A stretch of DNA of 64,000 nucleotides from Porticoccus sp905181945 (GCF_047729555.1 NZ_CP159825.1:1-64000), one strand, 5' to 3'. Shown: positions 15,842 through 25,105, counted from the first letter of the stretch. The notes: generated by a model not told the origin, from the sequence alone. Numbers and translations: made by a program.

Positions 15842-17123
15842 CCTAACTGCGGCCTCCCGAGAGCAAAGAGTTAGACTGGGTCTAAAGAAACGACATAGAG
15901 CAGAAAGACAGTTTAAATTTTATGGTGCTCTGGCTATTGTATTTGGTTTGGCCTGCGTTTTTTTGTTGTTTGGCGACATCGTTAGCAAAGGACATAAAGC
16001 CTTTCAGCTAACCTATATTAATCTTGAAGTAACTTACGACCAGGACATTTTAGGTGTAAACGATCCAACTGATGCTAGGCAAGTGTCCCTAGGAAACTTT
16101 CATGGAGCGATTAAGGCTGGACTAAAAAACCGTTTTCCAGAAGCGACCGGACGAAAAAATAAACGGGAACTATACAGCTTAGTCAGCAATGGCGCAGGAT
16201 ATAATCTGCGTGATCGCCTAATTGAAAACCCAGTGTTATTGGGCAAGACAATAAAAATATGGGTGATCGCCGATGATGACGTTGACACTTACTATAAGTC
16301 TATAGGCGAAAGCGATGGACCGTTTACGGGGCGAACGAGCGAACAAAAAGAAGGTTGGTTGAAAGAGCTTATAAAGGCTGGAGATATAGAGAAACGATTT
16401 AATTTTAATTTTTTCACGGAAGGTGATTCTCGAGAACCAGAGCTGGCAGGCATACGAGGAGCGGCAATGGGCTCCTTCTACACGTTGATTATTACTATAC
16501 TGCTTGCTTTTCCTTTGGGTGTTGCGGCGGCAGTATATTTAGAAGAGTTCGCTCCTCGCAATCGTTGGACGGGCTTTATTGAAGTTAATATTAATAACCT
16601 CGCTGCTGTACCGTCGATCATCTTTGGGCTACTAGGCTTGGCGGTTTTCATTAATTTTTTCCATGTGCCTCGATCAGTGCCACTGGTGGGAGGGTTGGTG
16701 TTAACCTTGATGACTTTGCCGACAATAATTATTTCAAGCAGGGCCGCCATCAAGTCTGTGCCTCCGTCAATTCGTGAGGCCGCTATTGGCGTTGGTGCGT
16801 CTCCGATGCAGGTGGTTTTGCATCACGTGCTTCCCCTTGCTATGCCCGGAATGCTGACCGGCGCCATTATTGGTATGGCGAGAGCGCTGGGCGAAACAGC
16901 GCCACTTTTAATGATAGGAATGGTGGCATTTATCGTGGACATCCCCAGCGGCTTTCATGATCCATCCACCGCGCTACCCGTTCAAATTTTTCTTTGGGCG
17001 GATAGCCCAGAAAGAGCTTTCGTAGAAAAAACATCGGCGGCAATTATGGTGTTGTTGGCCTTTTTGATAGTAATGAATACTTTCGCCGTAGTTCTGCGAA
17101 AACGTCTTGAACGAAGATGGTAG
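15834..17123 (+). CDS. pstA: Phosphate ABC transporter permease PstA (with DUF3333 N-terminus)
   Basis: PstA is the second membrane subunit of the phosphate importer. After one N-terminal membrane helix (about residues 29-48) a soluble region of about 150 residues resembles DUF3333, with FNFNFFTEGDSREPELAG near 195. The permease core follows from about 212, with the EAA loop IREAAIGVGASPMQVV near 315. Length 429 residues. It overlaps pstC by 8 bases and ends 18 bp before pstB, so the permease and ATPase genes are tightly coupled. Confidence 0.92.
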   Translation: MINLTAASREQRVRLGLKKRHRAERQFKFYGALAIVFGLACVFLLFGDIVSKGHKAFQLTYINLEVTYDQDILGVNDPTDARQVSLGNFHGAIKAGLKNRFPEATGRKNKRELYSLVSNGAGYNLRDRLIENPVLLGKTIKIWVIADDDVDTYYKSIGESDGPFTGRTSEQKEGWLKELIKAGDIEKRFNFNFFTEGDSREPELAGIRGAAMGSFYTLIITILLAFPLGVAAAVYLEEFAPRNRWTGFIEVNINNLAAVPSIIFGLLGLAVFINFFHVPRSVPLVGGLVLTLMTLPTIIISSRAAIKSVPPSIREAAIGVGASPMQVVLHHVLPLAMPGMLTGAIIGMARALGETAPLLMIGMVAFIVDIPSGFHDPSTALPVQIFLWADSPERAFVEKTSAAIMVLLAFLIVMNTFAVVLRKRLERRW

Positions 17124-17141
17124 TAGAGGCCAAAAGGATAA

Positions 17142-18017
17142 ATGATGAACACGATAGAAAAACACACTACAGGTATTACTGCTGGCCTACAGGAAGGCAG
17201 TAGCGTAAAAGACAGCGAAGAGCAGCATCCAGAGGAAACCGTAGGAAAACCACTGATAGATAGCCCAAAAATGTCTATCCGCAATGTCGATGTTTCCTAT
17301 AGCGACAAGCAGGCCATATATAATGTCAATTTAGATGTTGGGAAACACGAAGTGATTGCTATGATTGGGCCGTCTGGCTGTGGCAAGTCTACGTTTCTTA
17401 GGTGTCTTAACCGAATGAACGATACGATTGACAGCTGTAAGGTGTCCGGTTTAATCACGCTAGATGATGAAGATATTTACGCTTCAGATATGGATCCTGT
17501 GGCGCTACGCGCAAAAGTGGGCATTGTTTTCCAGAAACCCAATCCTTTTCCTAAATCAATTTATGACAACGTGGCTTATGGTCCTCGACTGCACGGCCTT
17601 GCTGCCACGAGAGCCGAGATAGATGAAATTGTTGAGGTGAGCCTTACCCGAGCTGGGTTATGGAACGAAGTAAAAGATCGGCTTGATCAGCCCGGCACAG
17701 GGTTTTCAGGCGGCCAACAGCAAAGACTATGCATAGCAAGAGCCATTGCTATTAGTCCAGAGGTTATTTTGATGGACGAGCCGTGCTCTGCTCTAGACCC
17801 GATTGCTTCGGCTAAGATCGAAGAGCTCATTGCGGAATTGTCACAGAATTACACTATAGCGATTGTGACGCATTCAATGCAGCAAGCGGCACGAGTGTCT
17901 AACCGAACAGCGTATTTTCATTTGGGCCATTTGGTTGAGGTTAATGATACCGAAAAAGTGTTTACTGCGCCTACACATCAGCTCACAGAAGCTTATATTA
18001 CTGGGCGTATTGGATAA
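17142..18017 (+). CDS. pstB: Phosphate ABC transporter ATPase PstB
   Basis: PstB is the cytoplasmic ATPase that energises PstCA. Walker A GPSGCGKSTF lies near residue 79, the signature SGGQQQRLC near 190 and Walker B VILMDEPCSALDP near 210, followed by the H-loop IVTHSMQQA near 245. The N-terminus is extended by about 40 polar residues before the ABC domain, giving 291 residues against about 257 in E. coli. Two adjacent ATGs (17142, 17145) are possible starts; AAGG precedes them. Confidence 0.95.
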   Translation: MMNTIEKHTTGITAGLQEGSSVKDSEEQHPEETVGKPLIDSPKMSIRNVDVSYSDKQAIYNVNLDVGKHEVIAMIGPSGCGKSTFLRCLNRMNDTIDSCKVSGLITLDDEDIYASDMDPVALRAKVGIVFQKPNPFPKSIYDNVAYGPRLHGLAATRAEIDEIVEVSLTRAGLWNEVKDRLDQPGTGFSGGQQQRLCIARAIAISPEVILMDEPCSALDPIASAKIEELIAELSQNYTIAIVTHSMQQAARVSNRTAYFHLGHLVEVNDTEKVFTAPTHQLTEAYITGRIG

Positions 18018-18070
18018 AAAATAATAAATCGGTTAGTTTAATGGTAATAAATTGTATGTAGGGGTCACCA

Positions 18071-18745
18071 ATGGACAAGTTACAGCTAGATCAGCATATA
18101 TCAAGACAGTTTAATGAAGACCTTGAAGACATTAAAACGGCTATGCTGGCGATGGGAGGGCTGGTAGAGAAGCAGCTAGAGGATGCCATAACGGCGGTTA
18201 CAGAAGCAGACAGTAAGCTAGCTGAGCATATTATAAATACCGAGGCGCAGATCGATGAGATGGAAAAAGACATTGACGAAACCTGCATTACGCTGATTGC
18301 TCGACGTCAACCTGCGGCCACCGACCTACGGCTAGTAATGGCGGTGAGTAAAACCATAAGAGATTTAGAGCGCATCGGAGACGAGGCTCAGAAGATCGCT
18401 AAGATGGCCATTCTTTTGACGGAAGACGGTAGTCATCCGCGCGGATACGTAGAGGTGCGTCATATTGGAAGCTGTGTTCGATCAATGTTGCGTGACTGTC
18501 TGGATGCATTTTCAAGATTTGATGCTGAATCTGCTATCGCCACTATGCTGCAAGATGAACAGGTAGACGTGGACTACAGGACAGCCCTTCGTGAAACAAT
18601 TACTTTTATGATGGAGGATCCTCGCAGCATATCTCGTTCCATGAACGTTCTTTGGGTGCTTAAATCGTTAGAGCGTGTTGGCGACCATGCTAAAAATATC
18701 TGTGAACAGGTTGTATATCTTGTTCAAGGAAGAGACATCCGCTGA
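18071..18745 (+). CDS. phoU: Phosphate-specific transport system accessory protein PhoU
   Basis: PhoU links the Pst transporter to the PhoR kinase and keeps the Pho regulon off when phosphate is plentiful. The 224-residue all-helical protein has two PhoU repeats; metal-binding E/D patterns appear in KTIRDLERIGDEAQKIAKMA near 95 and in LKSLERVGDHAKNICEQV near 197. It is the last gene of pstSCAB-phoU, 53 bp after pstB, and a strong terminator follows. Confidence 0.95.
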   Translation: MDKLQLDQHISRQFNEDLEDIKTAMLAMGGLVEKQLEDAITAVTEADSKLAEHIINTEAQIDEMEKDIDETCITLIARRQPAATDLRLVMAVSKTIRDLERIGDEAQKIAKMAILLTEDGSHPRGYVEVRHIGSCVRSMLRDCLDAFSRFDAESAIATMLQDEQVDVDYRTALRETITFMMEDPRSISRSMNVLWVLKSLERVGDHAKNICEQVVYLVQGRDIR

Positions 18746-18791
18746 TTAGCATCAAATCATGCTGATCTTTGCATGTGGCATGTTCTTCAGG

Positions 18792-18817
18792 AACCGGATA
18801 AATTATCCGGTTTTTTT
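18792..18817 (+). terminator. Rho-independent terminator after phoU
   Basis: AACCGGATAA and TTATCCGGTT are perfect inverted repeats around a single A (the functional loop is probably larger), followed by a run of T residues. It ends the pst-phoU operon before the carbonic anhydrase gene. Confidence 0.9.
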
Positions 18818-18883
18818 GTAACAGCATTTGTTGGTTTGAGCTAGCATGTGCGCGACATAATAAATTTATGGAGTTCTGATTTA

Positions 18884-19540
18884 GTGAAAGAATTATTTTT
18901 AAATAACCAAAAGTGGGCAGAAAAGGTTGAAGAAGACAATCCTGACTTTTTTCAGGACTTGTCTGAAGAGCATGCTCCAGAATATCTCTGGATTGGCTGT
19001 TCAGACAGCCGAGTTCCTGCAAATGAAATTATTGGCTTAATGCCAGGGGAGCTTTTTGTTCATCGAAATGTTGCTAATTTGGTAGTCCATAGTGACCTTA
19101 ATTGCTTATCAGTGATTCAGCTGGCTGTTGAAAAGCTAAAAGTTAAGCATGTTATTATTTGTGGTCATTACGGCTGTGGCGGCGTAACAGCTTCGGTTTC
19201 AAACCAAAAGTTTGGCGGTTTGATTGATAACTGGCTACTTAATGTCCAAGATGTCGAGTATCTGCACAGGGCGGCTATAGATTATAGCGGCCAAGAAGAA
19301 AGGACCATTAACCAAGTCTGCGAGCTTAATGTGATAGAGCAGGCAGTCAACGTTTCCATGACTAGTATTGTTTTAGACGCCTGGGCTCGCGGGCAGAAGC
19401 TGGTGATTCATGGCTGGATTTACAGCATGACCGACGGGCTATTAAAAGACCTAGGGGTAAATATTTCAAATGCTGAGGAAATGAGATCTCAATATAACTC
19501 AGCAATTGAGGACATCAATAGGCGTTACTCTGGCGGTTGA
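18884..19540 (+). CDS. can: Beta-class carbonic anhydrase
   Basis: Can interconverts CO2 and bicarbonate and supplies bicarbonate to carboxylases. The zinc-binding residues are in CSDSR near residue 40 (Cys, with the Asp-Arg pair) and in CGHYGCGG near 96 (His, Cys). HRNVANLV near 61 and the C-terminal IHGWIYSMTDGLLKDL are typical of the E. coli Can type. I choose GTG 18884 (218 residues), with GGAG ten bases upstream and the family's N-terminal length; GTG 18848 would add 12 residues. yaaA follows 29 bp later. Confidence 0.93.
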   Translation: MKELFLNNQKWAEKVEEDNPDFFQDLSEEHAPEYLWIGCSDSRVPANEIIGLMPGELFVHRNVANLVVHSDLNCLSVIQLAVEKLKVKHVIICGHYGCGGVTASVSNQKFGGLIDNWLLNVQDVEYLHRAAIDYSGQEERTINQVCELNVIEQAVNVSMTSIVLDAWARGQKLVIHGWIYSMTDGLLKDLGVNISNAEEMRSQYNSAIEDINRRYSGG

Positions 19541-19569
19541 TTTCACAGGATCAATATTGAGGTGTTTTT

Positions 19570-20346
19570 ATGTTAGTAGTTATTTCTCCTGCAAAAACAT
19601 TAGACTACAGTACGCCGGCATCAACCGACAACTACAGCCTGCCAGGCTATCTTGACGATTCTGTGGAATTAATTCGACAACTTAGGCGCCTTTCTCCTTC
19701 CGAGGTGTCTAGCCTGATGCATATTAGCGACAAGCTGGGGAGCCTTAATTTTGGTCGGTACCTAGATTGGCGCCCAGAATTTAATACAGACAATGCTAAG
19801 CAATCTATTCTGGCCTTTAAGGGAGACGTTTATGCTGGGCTGGATGCTGCAAGCCTATCAAGTCTAGACCTGCAGTGGGCACAGAATCATTTAAGAATAC
19901 TATCTGGCCTTTATGGATTGCTGCGTCCGTTAGACTTAATGCAGCCCTATCGGTTAGAAATGGGCACAAAATTTCCCACGAGTCGTGGTAGTAACTTATA
20001 TGAGTTTTGGGGCAATAAAATTACAGAGGGGTTGAACCAAATTCTTGATGCTGAAAAATCTCAATTGATTATTAATTTGGCCTCTAATGAATATTTTAAG
20101 GTGATAAGAACACAGTCACTTAAAGCCAACATAATCACCCCTGTATTTAAGGACTGGAAGAACGACAATTATAAGATTATTAGTTTTTTTGCCAAAAAAG
20201 CTAGAGGAATGATGAGTCGATTCATTATTGAAAATCAAATTGATGACCCTGAGAAAATAAAATCTTTCATCTCAGGCGGATACCTCTTTGATCAGGCTAT
20301 GTCGACACCAAACGAATGGGTGTTCACAAGAAAGACAATGGAATAG
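19570..20346 (+). CDS. yaaA: Peroxide stress protein YaaA (DUF328)
   Basis: YaaA lowers intracellular free iron and limits oxidative damage during peroxide stress in E. coli; the biochemical mechanism is not settled. Family blocks include ISPAKTLDY near residue 5, FKGDVYAGLDA near 84, ILSGLYGLLRPLDLMQPYRLEMGT near 114 in segments, and NLASNEYFKVI near 166. It has 258 residues, matching the family. GAGGTG precedes the ATG. It lies between can and a methyltransferase gene that starts 7 bp downstream, so the three probably share transcripts. Confidence 0.93.
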   Translation: MLVVISPAKTLDYSTPASTDNYSLPGYLDDSVELIRQLRRLSPSEVSSLMHISDKLGSLNFGRYLDWRPEFNTDNAKQSILAFKGDVYAGLDAASLSSLDLQWAQNHLRILSGLYGLLRPLDLMQPYRLEMGTKFPTSRGSNLYEFWGNKITEGLNQILDAEKSQLIINLASNEYFKVIRTQSLKANIITPVFKDWKNDNYKIISFFAKKARGMMSRFIIENQIDDPEKIKSFISGGYLFDQAMSTPNEWVFTRKTME

Positions 20347-20352
20347 CGCCGA

Positions 20353-20958
20353 GTGTCGATACCAAAAATATTTTCTCAGGCTTGTGAAAATAATCGTCAG
20401 CCAATCTTAGACTTATTGTTGCGTTTTTTTGCTAAAACCAGATCTGTCTTGGAGATTGGTAGTGGCACCGGCCAGCATGCAGCTTTTTTTGCCCCTCGCC
20501 TCCCCCATCTTGTTTGGCAGACGTCAGATCTAGCGATAAACCACACAGCTATTAATGCCTGGATTAATGACTACCCATCAAGCAACATTCGTCGCCCATT
20601 AGTCTTTGATGCAAGCTCCTCAAGCTGGTCATGTCGTTTGATGGACGGGCTTTTTACAGCCAACACCTGTCATATTATGCCATGGCCTACTGTAGTCAGT
20701 TTATTTGCAGGACTGCCTTCGCTGCTTGCCTCGGAGGCCACCATAGTTATATATGGGCCCTTTAAGTACGGAGGGCGGTTTACTAGCGCAAGTAACGCAG
20801 ACTTTGATTGTCGACTAAAGATGCATAACCCTCATCAGGGTATACGAGACTTTGAAGCGATTAATGGGCTAGCGTCTTCTGCTGGGCTAGTCTTGCAGGA
20901 AGACCTACCCATGCCTGCAAACAATCGATTATTAGTTTGGCAAAGAAAAAACACTTAG
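20353..20958 (+). CDS. DUF938 SAM-dependent methyltransferase-like protein
   Basis: The 201-residue protein matches the DUF938 family of class I methyltransferase folds. The SAM-binding glycine loop LEIGSGTGQHAAFFA lies near residue 33. NTCHIMPWP near 98 and the block FKYGGRFTSASNADFD near 137 are typical of the family. The substrate is unknown. The start is GTG, directly after yaaA. It converges on the COG3146 gene with only 5 bp between the stop codons. Confidence 0.82.
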   Translation: MSIPKIFSQACENNRQPILDLLLRFFAKTRSVLEIGSGTGQHAAFFAPRLPHLVWQTSDLAINHTAINAWINDYPSSNIRRPLVFDASSSSWSCRLMDGLFTANTCHIMPWPTVVSLFAGLPSLLASEATIVIYGPFKYGGRFTSASNADFDCRLKMHNPHQGIRDFEAINGLASSAGLVLQEDLPMPANNRLLVWQRKNT

Positions 20959-20963
20959 CCTGC

Positions 20964-22112
20964 TTATAGCGCTTTTTTGTAGGGCAGTCGTTTAGAAGCA
21001 TGCGCTATGTAGTCTTTAGTGTGCTTGTCTTCCTGGTCTAAAAATTTCTGTATTGCTTCTGCAAAGCCAGAGTGTCTAATCCAGTGTGATGAATGCACCT
21101 CTACCGGCTTAAATCCTCTAGAAATTTTGTGCTCTCCTTGAGCCCCTGCATCAAAACAAAACAAATTTTTTTCAATAGCAAACTCTATACCTTGGTGATA
21201 ACAGAGCTCAAAGTGCAGAAATTCGAATTCTTTTTGGCATCCCCAGTAGCGACCGTAGAGGTTGTTATTATCAAAAAAGAATAGTGCGGCAGCAACCTTC
21301 TCGCCTGCTTTTTCATCTCTCCCTTCTGCTACACACATCATTGCTTGATTTCCTATGGCATTACCCAAGTTTTGGAAAAAGTCTTTTGTTAAGTATCCGT
21401 TTGTTCCATTGCGTTTTGAGTATGTTTGTTGATACATGGCATGCATAAATTCCCACCAAATAGGAGTAATTTCTGCACCCACCAAGCGGGTGATATGTAG
21501 TTGTTCGTTTGCTAAGCGGCGCTCCTTAAGGAGATTTTTTCTTTTTCTTGAAGTCAGTGTGCCGATAAAATCGTCGAAATTAACATAATGGTCGTTATGC
21601 CAATGATACTGAACCCCAGTACGCTGCATTGCTAATTCTGGGACCAGCGTTTGGGCTAATTCGTGTTGTGGGAATAATAAATGCCATCCTGAGGCCCCGC
21701 ACTCTTCTGCTAAGAGCCTGATTGAGGCCAGTATTTTTTTAGCCACTAGCTGGCTATCAATATTAGGCAGTATACCTATGCGCGGCCCAGTTGAAGGCGT
21801 AAAAGGTATTGCAGAGATAAGCTTAGGGTAATACGGGACTCCATGTTGAGCATAAGCATCAGCCCAAGAATGGTCAAACACATACTCTCCCCACGAATGA
21901 TGTTTTAAGTACAGCGGCATAGCGGCTATTATTTTGTCATTAGATTCTAATAATAAATGCTTAGGAGTCCAGCCAGTTTCTGCGCATACACTACCAGAGG
22001 ACTCCAACAGAGACAGAAAGCTATGCCTAAGAAAAGGATATTTTGATTCAAAAAGAGAGTCCCATAGCGATGGAGGACACTGATCAATAGATTCCAATAT
22101 TCGAGTTTTCAA
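20964..22112 (-). CDS. COG3146/DUF482 GNAT-fold protein (FemAB-like)
   Basis: I recognise the DUF482/COG3146 family, annotated as a putative N-acyltransferase with a FemAB-like double GNAT fold. The family N-terminal block PFLRHSFLSLLE lies near residue 26, DHSWADAY near 78, LTSRKRKNLLKERR near 187 and the C-terminal FDAGAQGEHKISRGF near 330. Its biochemical role is not known. The start is TTG with AAGG seven bases upstream. It lies 11 bp after phoR and so appears to be the third gene of a phoB-phoR unit. Confidence 0.8.
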   Translation of the reverse strand: MKTRILESIDQCPPSLWDSLFESKYPFLRHSFLSLLESSGSVCAETGWTPKHLLLESNDKIIAAMPLYLKHHSWGEYVFDHSWADAYAQHGVPYYPKLISAIPFTPSTGPRIGILPNIDSQLVAKKILASIRLLAEECGASGWHLLFPQHELAQTLVPELAMQRTGVQYHWHNDHYVNFDDFIGTLTSRKRKNLLKERRLANEQLHITRLVGAEITPIWWEFMHAMYQQTYSKRNGTNGYLTKDFFQNLGNAIGNQAMMCVAEGRDEKAGEKVAAALFFFDNNNLYGRYWGCQKEFEFLHFELCYHQGIEFAIEKNLFCFDAGAQGEHKISRGFKPVEVHSSHWIRHSGFAEAIQKFLDQEDKHTKDYIAHASKRLPYKKAL

Positions 22113-22123
22113 GCTTTAGCCTT

Positions 22124-23431
22124 TTAGGTGTCGATTTTGACTGAGCCCATAGGAAACCTGCACCTAAACGCGCTGCCTTTTCCTAGCGTGCTCTTTATTT
22201 CTAGTAAGCCAGAGTGGCGAATTAGAACATGCTTAACGATTGCAAGGCCCAGCCCAGTTCCGCCTGTTGCAGAGGAGCGGCTTGCGTCAACACGGTAAAA
22301 CCTCTCTGTAAGCCGAGAAATGTGAGTGGAATCTATGCCGCTACCATTATCAGATACCTCAATAACTTGAAAATTATTTTCGATATAGGCTTTAACTTTA
22401 ATTTTTGTTTCAGCTGGATTGTGTCTGAGGGCATTCAAAACTAAATTAGAAAAGGCGCTATATAGCTCTTTGTGGTCCCCCGACAGGCAGACTGCGTCAG
22501 CGTACTCTAAGCTTACTTTGTCCGGCTGACCCACAGAAATACTTTCACTGATAACAAGAGCATCTTTAACAATATCTTGTAGTAGTTGTTCTGTAGCTAT
22601 TGGAGTTTTTGGTGCCGGCGCTGCTGTGGACTCTAACTGAGACAGCATAACTAAATCATTAGCCAGACAGGTCATCCGGCTAGTTTGTTCTTGCATTTGC
22701 CCCAGTGCTTTTTTCCAAGCCTGAGGCAGGCCCTCTTGAGCGGCTAGCAGTGTTTCGGTATAGCCGGATAGCACTGTCAATGGCGTACGTAGTTCGTGAG
22801 AAATATTCCCTAAGAAGTCTTGACGTACTTGTTCTAAATGCTTTAATCGAGAAATATCCCTAACTACCAAAAGGATTTCACCTTGACCAAACATAGCGGC
22901 ACTGAAGAGAACAGTTCGGTTGGGGTTCTCTGATGCAGCTAGTTCTAGCTGTGTTAATTGTATGGGGTCTTCAATAAAAGCGACAAATCTTGGATCACGA
23001 ACTATATTAACTATGGACTGCCCTCTATCGCTTTCTTTTAGGCCTAATATTTTTACTGCCGAGGGATTCCACCACTCTAATATTCTTTCAGCAGAAAGAG
23101 TAAGAACCGCATCTGGTAGAGCCGCGGTAACCTGACCCACGCGGCCCGATAGTTCTTTGCGACTTCGCTTAGCTCGTTCATTGCGCTGTTGCATACGATA
23201 TAGATGATCTGCCATATCTGCCGGAATACCAGAAATATCAGGAGGATGGCCCACGCAGCCTCTTTCTAGCCACCGATATAGCTTTAGGATGCCTAAAGAG
23301 GCCCATATCAAATACAGGAGGACCGCTATTAGCCAGGTAAGAACCAGATGATCGTTTGTTAAGCCGACAATTGTCGACAAGAACAACAACAGGAGGATCA
23401 ACTGTGCTTCTGATGCTAGGCCTCTATGCAA
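22124..23431 (-). CDS. phoR: Phosphate regulon sensor histidine kinase PhoR
   Basis: PhoR phosphorylates PhoB when phosphate is scarce, under control of PstSCAB-PhoU. Two N-terminal membrane helices (about residues 8-26 and 29-50) have almost no periplasmic loop, as in other PhoR proteins. A PAS domain (about 100-200) contains LEWWNPSA near 122. The phosphoacceptor histidine is in ISHELRTPLT near 210. ATP-binding boxes follow: N box NLVLNALRHNP near 335, G1 VSDNGSGID near 360 and GGTGLGLAIVKH near 395. The start is TTG with AGGA about ten bases upstream. It lies 14 bp after phoB. Confidence 0.94.
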   Translation of the reverse strand: MHRGLASEAQLILLLLFLSTIVGLTNDHLVLTWLIAVLLYLIWASLGILKLYRWLERGCVGHPPDISGIPADMADHLYRMQQRNERAKRSRKELSGRVGQVTAALPDAVLTLSAERILEWWNPSAVKILGLKESDRGQSIVNIVRDPRFVAFIEDPIQLTQLELAASENPNRTVLFSAAMFGQGEILLVVRDISRLKHLEQVRQDFLGNISHELRTPLTVLSGYTETLLAAQEGLPQAWKKALGQMQEQTSRMTCLANDLVMLSQLESTAAPAPKTPIATEQLLQDIVKDALVISESISVGQPDKVSLEYADAVCLSGDHKELYSAFSNLVLNALRHNPAETKIKVKAYIENNFQVIEVSDNGSGIDSTHISRLTERFYRVDASRSSATGGTGLGLAIVKHVLIRHSGLLEIKSTLGKGSAFRCRFPMGSVKIDT

Positions 23432-23445
23432 AATTTAAATCCTAT

Positions 23446-24144
23446 TTAGTCAGAAATTTTAGCAGAGAACCGATAACCTGCCCCCCTAACAGTTTGTATC
23501 AAGCGATCATGACCTTCAAGCAATAATGCTTTCCGTAGACGTAGAATATGCACGTCAATTGTACGCTCGTCCATGTACACATTCCCACCCCAAACATAGT
23601 CTAATATTTGGTTCCGCGAGTACACTCTTTCTGGATGTGATAAAAAAAAATTTAAGAGCCTAAACTCAGTAGGCCCAAGATTAACAGGTGTACCAGAGAT
23701 GCTGACACGATGGCTGACAGGATCAAATATTAGCTGATCTACCTTAAAGGGCTCTTGCGGCGCTTCCCCATCCGAACGCCTCAACACTGCTTTGATACGA
23801 GCGATCAAGTTTTTGGGAGAAAATGGTTTAGAGACGTAGTCGTCGGCTCCTGATTCCAAGCCCTGCACCATGTTGTCTTCTGCAACTTTAGCCGTCAACA
23901 TAATAATAGGAAGAGAATTCGTTTGCTCATCACGCTTTAAGCGTCTCATTAATTCCACACCGCTAGTGCCTGGCATCATCCAGTCCAGCAACATTAAATC
24001 TGGCTCTTCGTCTATTATCAGGCTGTGAGCTTTGGAGGCGTTTTCGGCCTGTAAAATTTTGTAGCCAGCAGGCTCCAGAGCCGAAGCTATCATTTCGCGT
24101 ATAGGGGCTTCGTCATCAACTATTAAAATAGTTTGTTTTTTCAT
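23446..24144 (-). CDS. phoB: Phosphate regulon response regulator PhoB
   Basis: PhoB is an OmpR-class regulator that binds Pho boxes and recruits RNA polymerase. The receiver domain has acidic residues in VDDEAPIRE near residue 10, the phosphoacceptor Asp in LLDWMMPGTSG near 55, and the conserved Lys in SKPFSPKNL near 106. The C-terminal winged helix has GPTEFRLLNFFLSHPERVYSR near 150-170 in segments. I choose ATG 24144 (232 residues); a 4-residue longer TTG start at 24156 is possible. Its promoter carries three Pho-type repeats, so it should autoregulate. Confidence 0.95.
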   Translation of the reverse strand: MKKQTILIVDDEAPIREMIASALEPAGYKILQAENASKAHSLIIDEEPDLMLLDWMMPGTSGVELMRRLKRDEQTNSLPIIMLTAKVAEDNMVQGLESGADDYVSKPFSPKNLIARIKAVLRRSDGEAPQEPFKVDQLIFDPVSHRVSISGTPVNLGPTEFRLLNFFLSHPERVYSRNQILDYVWGGNVYMDERTIDVHILRLRKALLLEGHDRLIQTVRGAGYRFSAKISD

Positions 24145-24175
24145 AGCGCACACCAATCAAAAGTTGAAACCATTA

Positions 24176-24208
24176 TTACATGACATTTACATAACAAAAA
24201 TATGACAG
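24176..24208 (-). promoter_or_regulatory. Triple Pho-box repeat upstream of phoB
   Basis: Read on the minus strand, three contiguous 11-bp units are CTGTCATATTT (24208-24198), TTGTTATGTAA (24197-24187) and ATGTCATGTAA (24186-24176). Each carries a TGTYATR core in the same phase. An AT-rich -10-like stretch (TAATAATGG) overlaps and follows the last unit. The array lies 31 bp before the phoB start and 15 bp after the ubiA stop. Confidence 0.85.
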
Positions 24209-24223
24209 CTGTGCTGTTCTCCA

Positions 24224-25105
24224 TTAGATTGCGCAGTAGTCTAATGCTAGACCAATAAAAATTACTGCTCCCACGTAGTTGTTGTTTAAAAAAGCCTTAA
24301 AACACCCCCTTTTGTCACTATTGCGTATTATGTACTGCTGGTAAACAAATAGAGCCGCGGCAGCTATCAGCGAGCAATAAAACCATTCTCCTCGCTCAAA
24401 GAAAACACCAGTTATGGTTAGCAGCACCAAAACTGCTACCTGCAAGCATGCGGTAATAGCCCGATCCATTTTGCCAAACAAAATAGCCGTGGATTTAACG
24501 CCAATTTTTAAATCATCGGCCCTGTCAACCATGGCATAAAAAGTATCATATGCAATAGTCCACATGACTATGGCGCTATACAGCCACCACAACATACTAT
24601 CGATTTGATTGGTTACGGCAGCAAAAACCATAGGAACGCTCCAGGCAAAAGCCGCGCCCAAAAATACTTGTGGTAGATGAGTGTACCTTTTCATAAAAGG
24701 GTAGCTGGCAGTTAAGGCAGCGCCTATGCAAGAAAGCTTAAGCGTCAAGTTGTTAGTAAACATGACCAAGGTAAGTGCGCCAGCGCACAGTATAAAAAAA
24801 ATTATGAGTCCTTCTTGGGTGCTGATAGAGCCGCTAGGAATTGGTCGATCACGAGTCCTCTCTACATGACCATCAATTTTTCGGTCAGCAATGTCGTTAA
24901 TAACGCAACCTGCGGCTCGCATCAACACTACACCAAAAGTAAAAATTATAAAGTTTTTCAGAGTTGGCGGACCTCCGCTAGATAGCCATAGGGCCCACAG
25001 GGTAGGCCAAAGCAACAACAAGGTTCCTGCTGGCCGATCAAAACGCATGAGTCTCAAGAAGACAGGCAGGCGTTGTTTTAGGTTCTTTATCTTAAAGCTA
25101 TACAT
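24224..25105 (-). CDS. ubiA: 4-hydroxybenzoate octaprenyltransferase
   Basis: UbiA attaches the polyprenyl chain to 4-hydroxybenzoate in ubiquinone synthesis at the inner membrane. The first Asp-rich motif is NDIADRKIDGHVERTRDRP near residue 70, and the second is YDTFYAMVDRADDLKIG near 185. Eight to nine hydrophobic segments surround them. Length 293 residues, close to the family. ubiC, which makes its substrate, lies 51 bp upstream on the same strand. Confidence 0.95.
   Translation of the reverse strand: MYSFKIKNLKQRLPVFLRLMRFDRPAGTLLLLWPTLWALWLSSGGPPTLKNFIIFTFGVVLMRAAGCVINDIADRKIDGHVERTRDRPIPSGSISTQEGLIIFFILCAGALTLVMFTNNLTLKLSCIGAALTASYPFMKRYTHLPQVFLGAAFAWSVPMVFAAVTNQIDSMLWWLYSAIVMWTIAYDTFYAMVDRADDLKIGVKSTAILFGKMDRAITACLQVAVLVLLTITGVFFERGEWFYCSLIAAAALFVYQQYIIRNSDKRGCFKAFLNNNYVGAVIFIGLALDYCAI

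Noticed and set aside
20671..20688. CTGTCATATTATGCCATG in the DUF938 gene resembles a Pho box
   Set aside because: The repeat spacing is 10 not 11, it lies within coding sequence, and no gene starts nearby.
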